NCBI RefSeq assembly: GCF_024713945.1 | Contig: NC_134680.1 | Span: 3,496,001 to 3,560,000 of the forward strand | Direction: 5' to 3' | Length of the DNA: 64,000 bases | From: Dermatophagoides farinae | Taxonomy: Eukaryota; Arthropoda; Arachnida; Sarcoptiformes; Pyroglyphidae | Part shown: positions 1-11,868 of the stretch, piece after piece | Numbering within the stretch: position 1 is the first letter of the stretch | Layout: every line of letters begins with the position of its first letter | Position numbers and translations under genes: made by a program | The notes under the pieces: model-generated | The model's input: the letters and a program-made list of their open reading frames with translations, nothing else | What the model was told of the DNA's origin: nothing | Database searches by the model: none

Positions 1-3000
1 GTTTGTACAAATTAATAAATGCGAACACATACACTCACACACACACACATACATATTGGGGGGAAAAAAGTAAAAGTAGAAGCAAGTGATAATGAAAAAT
101 GAAATTCATCTTCGTCAAAATCATGATTGAATGAATGGTGAAAAAAAATTGAAATGCAAAATGAAAAAAAACCATAGAAACTCTTCATCATCATCAAAGC
201 ATCATTATGATTCTTGAATTAAAAAAAAAGAAATAAATAATTCTCATTGCCAATGTAGTCAACTTGTCAAAACCAGTGACTGACTGACTAACTGACTTAT
301 TCGAAAACAACAACAACAACAACAACAGCGAGAAAAAGATGAAGAACAAACCCCTAATCCATCAAATGTTATCCAATTCATCCATCATGATGATCATTTG
401 GAAACAAAGAAAACATGTTTTATTTCATTTCATTTGGATTTCTTGATTTTTATACTATTTGATTATGACACATAAAGTGTGGAAGAAATTGAAATTGAAA
501 ATGAATGAGACACAATAAAGTGTAATTGGATAATCAACATGAGTATCATAGAATCCGTCATCATCATCATGGCAATTCTACACAACCACATGGCATATAA
601 ATAATTTCATTTCATTTTGTTACACACACACACTTGAAATGATTTTGTTTTGATTATTCGTTATAAATTTTGATTCTTCAGACACATACTGACACATAAA
701 AAAAAGTTTATATTTTCATTTGACATCATCATCATCATCAAGTTTGATGGATTTGTATTTTGTAAAGTAAAATAGAAGAAAATGTAGAATATTTTTTTTT
801 CGTGATTTATACACTCATCATCACCCCATATTCGAATGCCAAAAAAAAAATAAATAAAAAATAATGGAGTGTGTGTGTATGTTTATTCTTTTTCCAACTT
901 CATCATCATCATATATAAATGACAGAATTGATAATTGGGTAAAAAAAATCAGTTTCATAAGATTTGTCAAAATGATGTGTGTGTGTGTGTGTGCATGTCT
1001 TTCATGATGTTGATGATGGTGAAAAAAAAACTCGTGATGTTTTCTTTTTTTTGGTTTCGGATGGTAGGTAGGAAATTTCCATCACTGAATATTTTTGTTT
1101 TGGGACATTTTATCTTGCCGTAAATATTGTTTTGATGTGTGTGTTGTCGGCGACTAAAACGACAGTGACGACGACGACGTCAAATCAAATTAATACTCTT
1201 TTTCGGTTGACATTGATTGAAAGGAAAAAGAACAAGAAGAAGAAAAAAAAACAAAAAGTTCCGGTGGGCATCAACCGAACGAGAAGATATCCACAAAAAA
1301 ATGAATGAATGAATGAATGAATGAAAGCAAAGCCCAAAAAAAAACGTTAACCAAATCATTTGGGATGAGAATTGTGTGTGTTGTGTATTTGAATGAAAAT
1401 AAAAGTTTTTTTTGTTTCTGAAAAATCCTAATATTATGTACAAAACTTTTAGAAAAAATATATGGATGATAACGATGAAAATCAATGATTTGTAAATTTC
1501 CCAAAAAAAAGAATCATCAATAATTAGATAATAATTGATGATGATGATGATGATGATGATGGGTCAACTTGTATTTTATTATTCTTACATTAGTCCTTGT
1601 ATTTCTCTGCAACTATTAATAAAATGAATATATATAAACTATATAAGTGGATAGCCTATTGTTTTTTTTTTTTATTTCTGACAGAAACATTGCACAAAAT
1701 AATATTCACACACAACACAGAGAACATCATCATCATCATCATCGATTTTTTGGCTCGATTATTTTTTTTTGTCTAATTAGCTTGTGATGACGATAGCGTA
1801 TATTCAAATAATAATATGGCTTCGATAAAATTTATGATGTATATATATATGACTGTTCGATAATGATTGTTATAAATGAAAACTACAACAACAATATTGA
1901 ATGTTGTTCTTATAACGAGAAAAATCGATTCAAAGAAGCGAAAAAAAGACAGAAAAAAAAATTTACCAAGAAAAAAAATCACCATAACCACCATGGTTGA
2001 CAAATAACAAAAGTCGAACAAAACAAAATCATTTTACGACATCATCAAACAAACAAACAAACAAAAAAAAACGTCGTAACGAAATTCATAACATTCATTT
2101 GTTAATGTTGCTGTTGATTCGTTTTGGATTGTCGAATATTTTATGTTGAATAAACACACTCATCACATCCACATAAATGCATTGCATAGGAAATTTTTTT
2201 CAAAAAAAAAAAATAATAATAATAATAATAACGAAACGGATTATTATGATGTTATACGATGTTATCCATCCATCTATACAGGCAAACATGATTGAAAATA
2301 TTTTAAATGAAATCCAGTTATATGGTTTGTTTTGGTAGATGTTATTACAACGACAACAATTATTATATGTTGCTAAGTGATGATGATGAATATGATGATG
2401 GGCATCGATTTGATGAAATTGTATAAATATTCAATTCGATAAATAATTATGATGATGATAATGATGCAAAAAATTTTAATGAATGAATGGAAAAAAATTG
2501 AATAAAAGTAAGAGAAAATTTCCACCTGGTCTATAAAATTGATTGATTTTATTGATTGGATTTGATTCACATGAAGTCGTATAAATGAATTTCATTTTTA
2601 TTTTATTTTTTCATTATTTTTTTGAAAATTTCTCTGCAAAAACATACACAGACACATACACATTTTTATCGATTCAATTTGATTGTGGAAAAAAGAAAAG
2701 AATTTTTTTTGTTCTGCTATTGATTAACATTCGATTCAATTGAAATTTCTAGCCATTTTTTTTGATAATGTATTCGCGACCGATAGGAGATAAAGATGGA
2801 TAATAACCAATATGCACAATGGAAATAAATCGAATAAAGATTTTTTTTTATTATTTAATTTTCAAAAATCACAACACCAACAAATACAAAAATAGTCAAA
2901 AACTTGGTTAGCTGATAGCTAGATAATGCCAAACCTTTCACGTCGAACGATTTTATCTTTTTATATAATAAATAAATGTTGACACATTGTTCAAACGTCG

Positions 3001-3667
3001 TGGTTGTGGCTATCATATATCACTTTACAATTTTGATTTTTTTTTTCGTTTGTTTGTTTGTTCATGTTTTCACTCGTTTCTCTCTCGCTTTTTACTCATT
3101 TCCTTTTCCTCGTTCACATTTTTTCTTTCATTTTTTGAAAAATATCTATTTTTATTTTTTTTATCTTTAATGTATATTATCATATTGAATAATTCAAATC
3201 GTAATCGTGAACCATTGAATGTTTATGTATGATAGGATGAAAAATATACTTGTTCGACAGGTAATAATTGGATAGAATGAATGGTTAGATGAGTATTGAA
3301 CAAACAAATGTAATGTATACATTATTTGACAGAATCGATTGATTGATTGATTAATCAATCAATTATTTACATAACAATACACCATCTCAGCAGAAGAAGC
3401 AGAAAAATATGAAAATCATTTACAAAACAATAAAAAAAACAAAGCAGAATCAATTAATTTATCAATCAATCAATCTTACCTTTTATCGATGATGATGAAG
3501 ATGATGATGAATATTGAAAAATTTTAAATTGTTTCCAATGTTCAAATTCGAAAAAAAAACTCAAAAAAGCATGAATTCTAAACTTGTTGGCAAAAATTAC
3601 CGGCAAATGCAGATAAAAAAAATTTTTGCCAGATAATTTTTTACCTCGTATTTATATTGTCATCATT

Positions 3668-3698
<31 letters not shown>

Positions 3699-5201
3699 GT
3701 GTCAGAATTATGGACTTTTAAGTGTGTTTGGATCAACCTTTTTCCCCTTCGCCAATTTTTTTTTCTACATTTAATATTAAAAGGTTCACGTTGGCGAACA
3801 ATCATAAATATTTCAATCATTATTACCATCATCATCATTAGGTTCAAAACTCATAAAAATTGATTCAAAAAAAAAATTTTTTTTCATTTAAATCATTCTT
3901 GTAAAATAATAATAATAATGACAAGTAGCATCATCATGATAATGATAATGATGATAAAACATTTATTTTATTGATGATTTAAGATAGACATGACAATTTT
4001 TTTTTTGGAGAAAGAGGGAGTTTTCATCATTATTTTCGATCATCCAATACAGTAGTGATCGAAAGAAACACAAATTTGGGCCAAAGGGAAACGTGTGTGT
4101 GTGTGTGTCGAGAAAAAACAATTTATTAGGTAGCAAAAAAAAAAAAAAAAAAAAAATTTCCAGATAACCATACAATATGCCAGTAGCTATTTAGTAAGTA
4201 AAATTATTTTATTATTATATTACCAGTCCAGACTGGATTATTATCGTGAATATCTTTGTCTGATGTAAAATAATTGTCATCATCATCCATCATTGATAAA
4301 TGAATATAAAATTTTAATTATACATGCATGTATAGCCCTGATAAGAAAAATTAACTTTATTCAGATCAAATCACTTTAAAATAGGATGACAAAAAATAAA
4401 GTATCCTAGTCGTGTTCTGTGTTTCGTTTTTTTTTTAAGAATGTTGATTGAAGTTTCTGTTTGTGTTTATTAATTATTATCCGATGACTAAATTATCGGC
4501 TGTGTTTAAATGTTTTGAATTACATATAAATCATTTTTGTTTCATTTCTTCTTTTCGCAACAACAACTAGGTAATAATTAAAGTAAAAATAAAATTCCAA
4601 ATCATTTAACCACTCCATATGTTATATGTTTATTACATTTGTTAATGAATGAAATTTTGAATTGAAAATTGAATTTTTTTTTTAACAAGTTCAATCAATA
4701 TTTTGATGTTTCCAGTTTTTTTTTCTTCACAAGACTTTGTTCTTTTTTTTCATTGAATCATACATGATTATCATACAATAATCACTGATTATAAATGATT
4801 ATAGGTGGATTTTTTTTTGAATCTTATTTATAAAAAAAAACATTGTAATTGATATGTCAATGTGTGTTTGTGTATATGGATATTTTATTGATGATGATTA
4901 TGATAATAATAAAATGATGGAAAATTATGATCAATTTTAATCAATTTGTTTTCCAGTTATCAAGAAAAACAAGATATATTTGATATAAATGATTAATATA
5001 TTCCGGAGTATGTTTCTGTGATGATATTGATATGATTGATGATAAGATTATTAGATTGGATTGAATTTTATGACGACGACGACGATGACGATGACGATGA
5101 TGACGGTTAATTTTTTTTTTATTTCTTGCCAACATCATCAACAAAACGAAAACATTATTGTCGTGACACCATTTAACATCATCAACTACAAAACTAAAAC
5201 A
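1..5201. other. non-coding, simple-sequence-rich 5' region
   Basis: No coding region can be supported here. The open frames present translate poly-T, (CAT)n, (TG)n or (GA)n tracts and give Phe-, Ser-, Ile- or Val/Cys-rich strings with no family resemblance. The stretch carries short (ATG/CAT)n runs (for example 1540-1561 and 3673-3699), homopolymers of 8-20 A or T, and TG runs near 978 and 4093. The last few hundred bases presumably hold the UGT promoter, but I see no convincing core element. Confidence 0.6.
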
Positions 5202-6589
5202 ATGACCCAAACAATGAAGAATATTGTGGTCATATCTTTGAATGCTGTTGGCCATGTAAATGGTTGCCGTGGTGCAACAATTGATAGTTTAATTAGCCGT
5301 GGTCATCGTGTTTATTTCCTTCTGGAAAAAGCATTCGAAGGTCAATTACGACCATATGGTTTTGAAGAAATCATCTATGAAGTATCAAATGATCGTAATG
5401 AACCGACGAAAAAACCTGGCGAACAAATGGCAAATGATTTATTATCATATAAAATTTTGGGAAAAATGACCGTCGAAGAAAAACTACGACAAATGTTGAA
5501 ATATTTTGTTAAATCCGATACATTCCTAAGCTATTATCAACAGGTAGAAATTTCGCTTAAACGATTAATGCGCCAAATACAAATCGATTTGTTCATAATC
5601 GATGATGTTTACATACATCCTGCCATCTATTATTCAAATATACCGGTCATCAAATGTATTACGTCTGCACCATTTATATTTTTTGCATCGGATCCAGCTT
5701 TACCACCACCATTTACAGGTTAGTAGTTAAGAAAATTTTCAAATAAATTGATTCAATCCACAAAGGTCTACCATCGAATGCTGATCCCGATGAGATGAAT
5801 AAATGTCGTCAAATGTTGGCTGATATGATGAAAAAGAATGCATTCGCTGATTATATTGAAAAACTTGGCTATGAAAAATATCCGGATGATCAACGAGAAT
5901 TGGAAAAACGAATCGCTTTCAATATTTATGCATATCCGAAAGAATTAAATCATTGGAAAATCGAATCAGCACATCCACGGTGGTTCAATCTAGAAGTATT
6001 TAATCGAAATATTCAATATGATACGATCGATTTGGAAGAATTGGTTGGCCAGGATTTCTACCACAATGATTTAGATGGAAAATTCAGTGGAAAATGGATT
6101 TATGTTTCAATGGGATCAATGGGTTCAGTTGATCTAGAATTAATGCAACGTTTAACACTGATTCTTGCAAAAACTCAACATAAATACATTATTTCAAAAG
6201 GTCCAAGACATGATGAATATGAATTACCGGGCAAGAATATGTGGGGTGCACGATTCATTCCACAAATTAAAATTCTACCATTAATCGATTTGGTTATTAC
6301 ACATGGTGGAAACAATACCGTAACGGAAACATTTGCGCAAGGAAAACCAATGATTATTATGCCATTATTTTGTGATCAATTAGATAATGGTCAACGATTA
6401 GTGGAAACAGGTTTAGGTGTATGTTTGGAACCATATGATTTTGATGAACAGCAATTATTATCATCTATTGATCGATTATTAATGGACAAAAAATTAGCCG
6501 ATAAATTATATCGCGCATCGGAAAGGATTAAAAAATCCGAAGCACATCGATTATTTGGTGAAAAAGTCGAACAATTAATGAATGAATGA
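5202..6589 (+). CDS. UDP-glycosyltransferase (UGT), soluble type
   Basis: Transfers a sugar from a UDP-sugar to small lipophilic acceptors, typical of detoxification or secondary metabolism. Two exons, 5202-5718 and 5766-6589, join across a 47-nt GT-AG intron in codon ACA G|GT, giving 446 aa. The start is the ATG at 5202; ATG 5214 is possible, and upstream codons in this frame lack an ATG context. The N-terminal GHVNG has the family's catalytic His (residue 18). The donor-binding half has WIYVSMGSMGS (about 283-293), the signature HGGNN (352-356) and the later DQ (375-376) that contacts the sugar. No signal peptide and no C-terminal membrane anchor are visible, unlike animal ER-resident UGTs, so it should be cytosolic. 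Spider-mite UGTs of this architecture are known to derive from bacteria; the same origin here is inference. It converges on the allergen-like gene. The exact substrate is unknown. Confidence 0.93.
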
Positions 6590-6640
6590 TTTATTGTTAA
6601 ATCAATTTGTTTTATTGAGAAATCTGAAAAATTTTTAAAT

Positions 6641-6646
6641 ATTAAA
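6641..6646 (+). terminator. candidate poly(A) signal of the UGT gene
   Basis: ATTAAA, the common variant hexamer, lies 52 nt after the UGT stop codon. It is part of the left arm of an inverted repeat shared with the opposing gene. Confidence 0.4.
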
Positions 6647-6669
6647 TTGAAATATTCATTCTGAGAATA

Positions 6670-6675
6670 TTTATT
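6670..6675 (-). terminator. poly(A) signal of the group 5/21-like gene
   Basis: AATAAA on the minus strand, 7 nt past the TAA stop. The 3' UTR would be extremely short. Confidence 0.5.
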
Positions 6676-6682
6676 TTTCAAT

Positions 6683-7413
6683 TTAATTATCATGTTCATG
6701 ATGATGATGTTCATCGTGGTGATGTTCATCGTGATGATGACGATGATGAACACGCTCCAATAATTTTGCTAACGAATCTTCATGTCGTTTCAATGATTCT
6801 TCATCACGTGTGAAATCATGTCCATGTGGTCTTTCACGAATCTCTTCAATTAATCGATGAACAGCATGCATTTCATGTTCAATAGCTTCCATTTCACGAT
6901 CGCCATGATGACGATGTTGTTCGACAACATCTTGTGCACGTCGTAATAATTCTTCACCACGTCGAATTAATTCTTCAGCACCATGATGTTCATGATGTCG
7001 TTCCTGATTCAATATGGCAATCTCTTCACCGATACGATTTTCATAATGTAATAAATCTTCTTCAATCAAATGTATATGATGTAATTCAAAAATATTTTCA
7101 CATTCATGTTGTGATTCTAAATCTTTCACCAATGCTTCAACCAAAACGGCTTGATGTTGAAGAGCATCCAATAAGTGTTCATTACCACGATGTTGTTCAA
7201 ATGTTTCACGCACCAAATGTAATAAAGCATGACCACGTTTAATCAGATCTTCGACAATAGAATGATGTTCATGATGATGTTCATCATGGTGTTCATGTTG
7301 GGCTATTTTTGGGAATCGGGAATATGTTTAAGTGGACATTTTTAGAACAAAAATATCTTTAACTTACCCAATGCTACGGCAGCCAACATACAGACGACGA
7401 TAAAGGTTTTCAT
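6683..7413 (-). CDS. secreted His-rich protein with two tandem mite group 5/21 allergen-like domains
   Basis: Two exons, 7413-7368 and 7302-6683, with a 65-nt GT-AG intron splitting an Ala codon, give 221 aa. The start is the ATG at 7413 below a TATA box. Residues 1-16 form a signal peptide, ending ALA before Gln17. A His-rich segment follows (8 His in residues 18-29). Two helical domains of about 75 aa (33-105 and 125-200) then repeat one pattern: their first 22 residues begin EDLIKRG and EELIRRG and match at 11 of 22 positions. Helix pattern and length resemble mite group 5/21 allergens (Der p 5, Blo t 5 type), three-helix bundles with a hydrophobic cavity, but those have one domain. The tail (201-221) has 13 His in 21 residues interleaved with Asp/Glu, suggesting divalent-metal binding (inference). 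The only mature Cys is 83. Physiological function of the family is unknown; gut secretion is likely. Confidence 0.85.
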
Positions 7414-7781
7414 TTTTCGGATTTTTTGTTTGTTTTTAGTTTGAAAAAAATAAAAAAATGTTTGTTGATGCCTAAATTGTCATTTTAGATTGACTTTTAT
7501 AGTCAGAAAAAATTAATCAAATCAATTTGAGAATTTAAAAAAAATTATCGCAACTCTAAATTATCTAGATTTATTGAGTGATTGTTTTTTTTTTGTTTTG
7601 CACGATTAGGACAATTATTCGAGGGATATAGATCCGGGATCAATACATCCTGGAATGTATCAATTTAACTCACGTATTCCACTTGTTGTTGTAACAATGT
7701 CATAAGATTTTTATTTTTTTATTTTCAAAATCATAATTATTGATTGATTAATTAATAATGAATAATAGATAGTTTTTATTA
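7414..7781. other. intergenic region holding the promoter of the group 5/21-like gene
   Basis: It separates the allergen-like gene from the 3' end of the DEG/ENaC gene, both on the minus strand. It contains the TATA box at 7494-7501 and a GC-richer patch at 7618-7675 with an odd palindrome, GATCCGGGATC (7631-7641), which may be an upstream regulatory site. A minus-strand AATAAA at 7775-7780 could end the channel transcript. No coding sequence seen. Confidence 0.5.
7494..7501 (-). promoter_or_regulatory. TATA box of the group 5/21-like gene
   Basis: TATAAAAG on the minus strand, 81 nt upstream of the ATG, leaving room for a start site about 30 nt downstream and a leader of about 50 nt. A canonical TATA is consistent with strong, tissue-restricted expression of a secreted protein (inference). 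Confidence 0.6.
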
Positions 7782-9677
7782 TCAAGTATGATGATTATTC
7801 ATATGAAATCCACGTATTAATCTTATGAACCATAAATGATTATGTAAACATCGTATTCGTGAAGTTGATCGTGATTTAATTGATTCAATTATAAAACGAC
7901 AAATTGCAATAACAGAAATACCGAGCCAAATATGTGCATGTCCTCCAATATTACCTAGAAATGATGAAGTGGTAAATTTTTCACGATGTTCAATATAGGC
8001 AACCGGTTCGGTTGACCATTCAATACGTATTAATGAATCATTATCATTCATATTCATATCTAGATTATAGCTTGTATCGATCCAAAATGTTTCCGAATGA
8101 CATTCACTTGGACAATTAGCTAAACAATCACGTTTCACTTGACCATAAAGCTGAAAACTATCATTAATATTACAGAATTCAATATGTGAATTCCGTAGCA
8201 GCGCATTGGAAATTTCATCCATAATTTTCCAACGATTTTTCCATTGATCATTGATAATTTCATTCATTTCACGTAGCAGCAAATCAAATGTACGACATTG
8301 TGTTTCCATTGCATATAGATGTCCAGTGAATATGGTATAGAAATTTAAACATCGTTCATCGTGTCCTAATTGTCGCCACATACAATAAAGAAAACATTCA
8401 CCACGTGAACGAAATAATTGTAGATCCTGTTCATCAATTTTGTTATGTTCACGAAACACTGATTGTTGTTGATCATCTGGTGTTATATTGACAAGACGAT
8501 TATAATCAAAACATTTTGTTCGATATGGCCATGGTCTACGTTTTTCATGCATTTTTATAAATTGAATTTGCATATATTTACGTGGAAATATACGATGATA
8601 TGAAAGACTTAACATATCAGCTAATATTGTTGGTGAATGTAATACAATAAAAATGCCAATCGTTTCACCAATTTCTGAATTATCATATAATAAATTTGAA
8701 CTTTTAATTTGATTACGGCCATTTGTTGCTGATTGAAGATATTTGCCTTTAACACTAATTTCTAAATATGGAAATCGATCAAAATCCATCATGATTGTTG
8801 AATTTTGATTATTTTGTCCATAATCATCATCATCATTATTATTATTATTATTATATAAACGTGAAATATCACCAAACAAATCGCTAAAATATGTAAAACA
8901 TTTATGTCCTTCTTGCATACTGACGACAACTGGAGCTAGATCCATACAATCAATAAATTTAGAATTATTAAATTGTTCATTCAATTCTAATGCATTTGGA
9001 TAGAATCGACAATAATGTATGAAATCGGTTAAATTCAATGAAACAATTTCATCATCATTCTTGTTAGAATTATTATCGTTGTTCAAATCATCATAATCGT
9101 ATTCATAATCAATGAAAAATTCATTATCGATATTATTTTCAATCGCTTTGAATACAAGCATTTTATTCTTTTTCGAATGATTATTGCTATTGAGGAAAAA
9201 AAACCAAAAATATTATTATTAAAAATAAAAATGAACAAAATCTGATTGAATCGGTTTTTACCTGGATCGACAATAAATACAATGTGTACAGAATGTTACG
9301 CCAGGTGGTCTTGTATGTTTTGGTGTACGATATTCCATATAGACAATTGTATCGAATGTTAAAAAATCAGAAAATACTGTTATAAAATTGATCCAAAACC
9401 AAACGACACAGATCACAATGAATATGAAACGTGCAATACTATCGGAACGAAAATAATGTAATAATGCAAGACGTAAACGTTGACGATAATTTAGTTTACG
9501 TTGAAATTGTTCCGAATCTACAGCATATCGTCGTTGTCGTAGGTTACGTTGAACTATATTATCATTCGATAATGTTCCATTGATGGATAAAAGTTCATTT
9601 TGTGAATGATATATTCGAAACATATTATCATCTTCAGCCGATGGCTGTCGTTCGATTGTATAGATATTTTGTGACAT
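7782..9677 (-). CDS. DEG/ENaC-family amiloride-sensitive sodium channel subunit
   Basis: Forms trimeric, voltage-independent sodium channels in the plasma membrane. Exons 9677-9262 and 9186-7782 join across a 75-nt intron in codon AG|C, giving 606 aa. The start is the ATG at 9677; the open frame extends a few codons upstream only through TTG. TM1 is about residues 84-105, followed by the family motif PPGVTFCTHC. A long Cys-containing ectodomain carries GECFLYC and a conserved NCPSEC segment. TM2 follows IGGHAHIWL, and the selectivity filter GxS reads GIS (561-563). The ectodomain carries an Asn/Asp repeat (encoded near 8820-8860) with no family counterpart. The His-Gly gating motif normally about 20 residues before TM1 is not recognisable. 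Ligand (peptide, proton or mechanical) cannot be told. Upstream and divergent to the NTPDase gene. Confidence 0.9.
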
Positions 9678-11868
9678 TTTTTTCAATGTTTTTTTTTTTT
9701 TGTTGTTGAAAGAATTTATCTTTGTAATTCATCCAATTTGAATGAATCTATAAATGCAAATGAAATTCAATTTGATTTGATATTAAAATCGATCACAAAA
9801 AGAGATTTGTACATATTGACTTTGATTTTTAGAAATACATTTTTTACCCATTTGTTTGATTTGTTTCTAATATTTTGTCCTGTTTGTCATAGAAACAAAA
9901 TGAAAATTTCAATTTTTACAATTCTTTTTTTTACAACAAGAGTATTGTAAACATTAATTATATGGAATAGAGCAATTGAATCAATTAAAATCACAATGTT
10001 TGCCTTATCTTGCACAAAATAAATTGCTTACATTTGTCATTAGTCTCTCATTTCTATAGAATCTTTAAATAATCTAATAAATACAAAAAAAAATCAAATA
10101 ATAATAAAATAAATTTAATTCACCAAATTTTTTCTATTTACTCAATTCAATGGTTTTAATTGCATTTTCATTGACAAAAAAAAAATCATTGAAATTCAAC
10201 GAATTAGTGATGGCTATAGCAATTACAAAAACTAACGATAATAATAAATGAATGATGATAAATCAGATGATGATAGTTATTGACTCAGAAACACATAGAG
10301 AGATAGTGAGCAAGAAAAAAAAACTTGTAAAAAACATCAATTTTCTTTCACCTTCCTTTTTTTTACTACCACTTTTGTCATGATCATTTTTTGTTTTACA
10401 ACACAACTAACTAACTAACTAACGTTGATTAAAACCAATCATTCCATCCATCCATCCATCCATACACATTAACTGATTAAATCAATAGATTACACACACA
10501 CATCCATTGAAAATTAGTCAACCAAGAAAACACGTTCTTAAATAATTAATGCAAAAAAAACACACATACATACACACAAACATTTATTTGGAAAATCAAT
10601 CAATCAATGAACACATTGAATCGAATGAGATGTTCAATTTATCATGAATTGGATTTTTATTATTATTATCACTGATTAGATAATTAGTTTTACTGTTTGT
10701 TTTTTTTCTTTTTTTTTGTCTTGAAAATGATAAAAATCACGTTATAAAAATTGTATGGATTTTAACAAAATACTAATCATCATCATCATCATTAATGAAA
10801 CGATAGTGACGATTAACCATAAAACAAAAAATATTGATATGAGTCTCTAACAGCAAAGAGAAAAAAAAATCTGGCCATAATTTGTTTGTTTCATTTTTTT
10901 CAATTCTTTTCAACACACACACACACACACACAATATATATAGCCTGATTAGCGGTTTTCATTGAATTTAATCGATTGACAAAAACAAAACAAAACAAAA
11001 CAATTATCGTGTATATGTGGGTATATGTGTGCCATCATCAAACATTGTTCATTCATACTTATGATGACAAATTCTTTTAATATTCATTAATTTAAAATTT
11101 TCAATGGCCAGACAATCATCATTATCATGATATCGTATGATGATTCTAAGAATTTAAAACAATTTAAATTATGATCGGGTTAATTCCCGATTATAATTTA
11201 CACTACTATAAAAAAATCATTCAATCAATCAATCAATCCTCAAGAATGATAGACAGTTTTTTCCCGCAGTTTTATCAAGTGTCATGTGTTTGTGTGATGA
11301 TTATAAACACTATAGTGTGTGTGTATTTGTTGTTACTTTAATAAAGCAAAAAAAAAACTAAACTGTATTTTCATGTTTACAGCAACAGTAACAGCAGTAA
11401 AAGAAACACAGAAACCGAAGAAATCCGAATACAATAAACCAACAATAAATAAATCACCCATGGACCCTTTGTTTCTACATTTTTTTTATCGCTGAACATT
11501 CAACATCAATAGAATTTCCAATTAATTTTCCAATTGACAAAAAAAAATTAAAACAATTTCTTATGAATATTACTATTGTCATTTATTTATCATCCATATA
11601 ACATAATTCCTATTATTGGTAACAATAATCAATAGAATTTCAGCTGTTCTAGCAAAAAAAAGGTGTTTTAATCGATAAATCGAAATTATAATTGAATGTA
11701 CGAAATTTATTGATTTTTTCGATCGGTTATTTTTATTATTGTTGATCAATGTTAATTACATTTACAATGTATGACAAAAATGTTACAAATCCTTCATCAT
11801 AACGAAATGAATGTTTGAAAATTCTATTGATTCATTAATATATTCTATAATTTATATCTATAATAATC
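9678..11868. other. intergenic region between divergent channel and NTPDase genes
   Basis: About 2.2 kb between two gene 5' ends, so both promoters should lie here. It holds simple repeats: (CTAA)n near 10407, (CATC)n near 10443, (CA)n near 10913-10932, and many A/T homopolymers. A compact hairpin lies at 11165-11200. Short open frames such as 9738-9950 show no family resemblance. Confidence 0.5.
11165..11200. repeat. 15-bp hairpin (inverted repeat)
   Basis: Arms 11165-11179 and 11186-11200 are complementary at 14 of 15 positions around a TTAATT loop; the inner stem is ATCGGG/CCCGAT. It lies about 670 nt upstream of the NTPDase start codon. Its role is unknown. Confidence 0.6.

Larger units (their letters stand above)
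6641..6687. repeat. inverted repeat between two convergent genes
   Basis: A 12-nt arm at 6641-6652 (ATTAAATTGAAA) is exactly complementary to 6676-6687, with a 23-nt loop. The right arm covers the stop codon of the minus-strand gene, and poly(A) hexamers for both strands lie inside the structure. Confidence 0.6.

Noticed and set aside
3338-3365. Perfect palindrome of GATT/AATC units
   Set aside because: It is two facing tetranucleotide microsatellites, not a structured element.
5061-5201. N-terminal extension of the UGT reading frame
   Set aside because: The frame opens with TTG, has Met/Thr repeats from (ATGACG)n, and the family N terminus begins only at the ATG near 5202.
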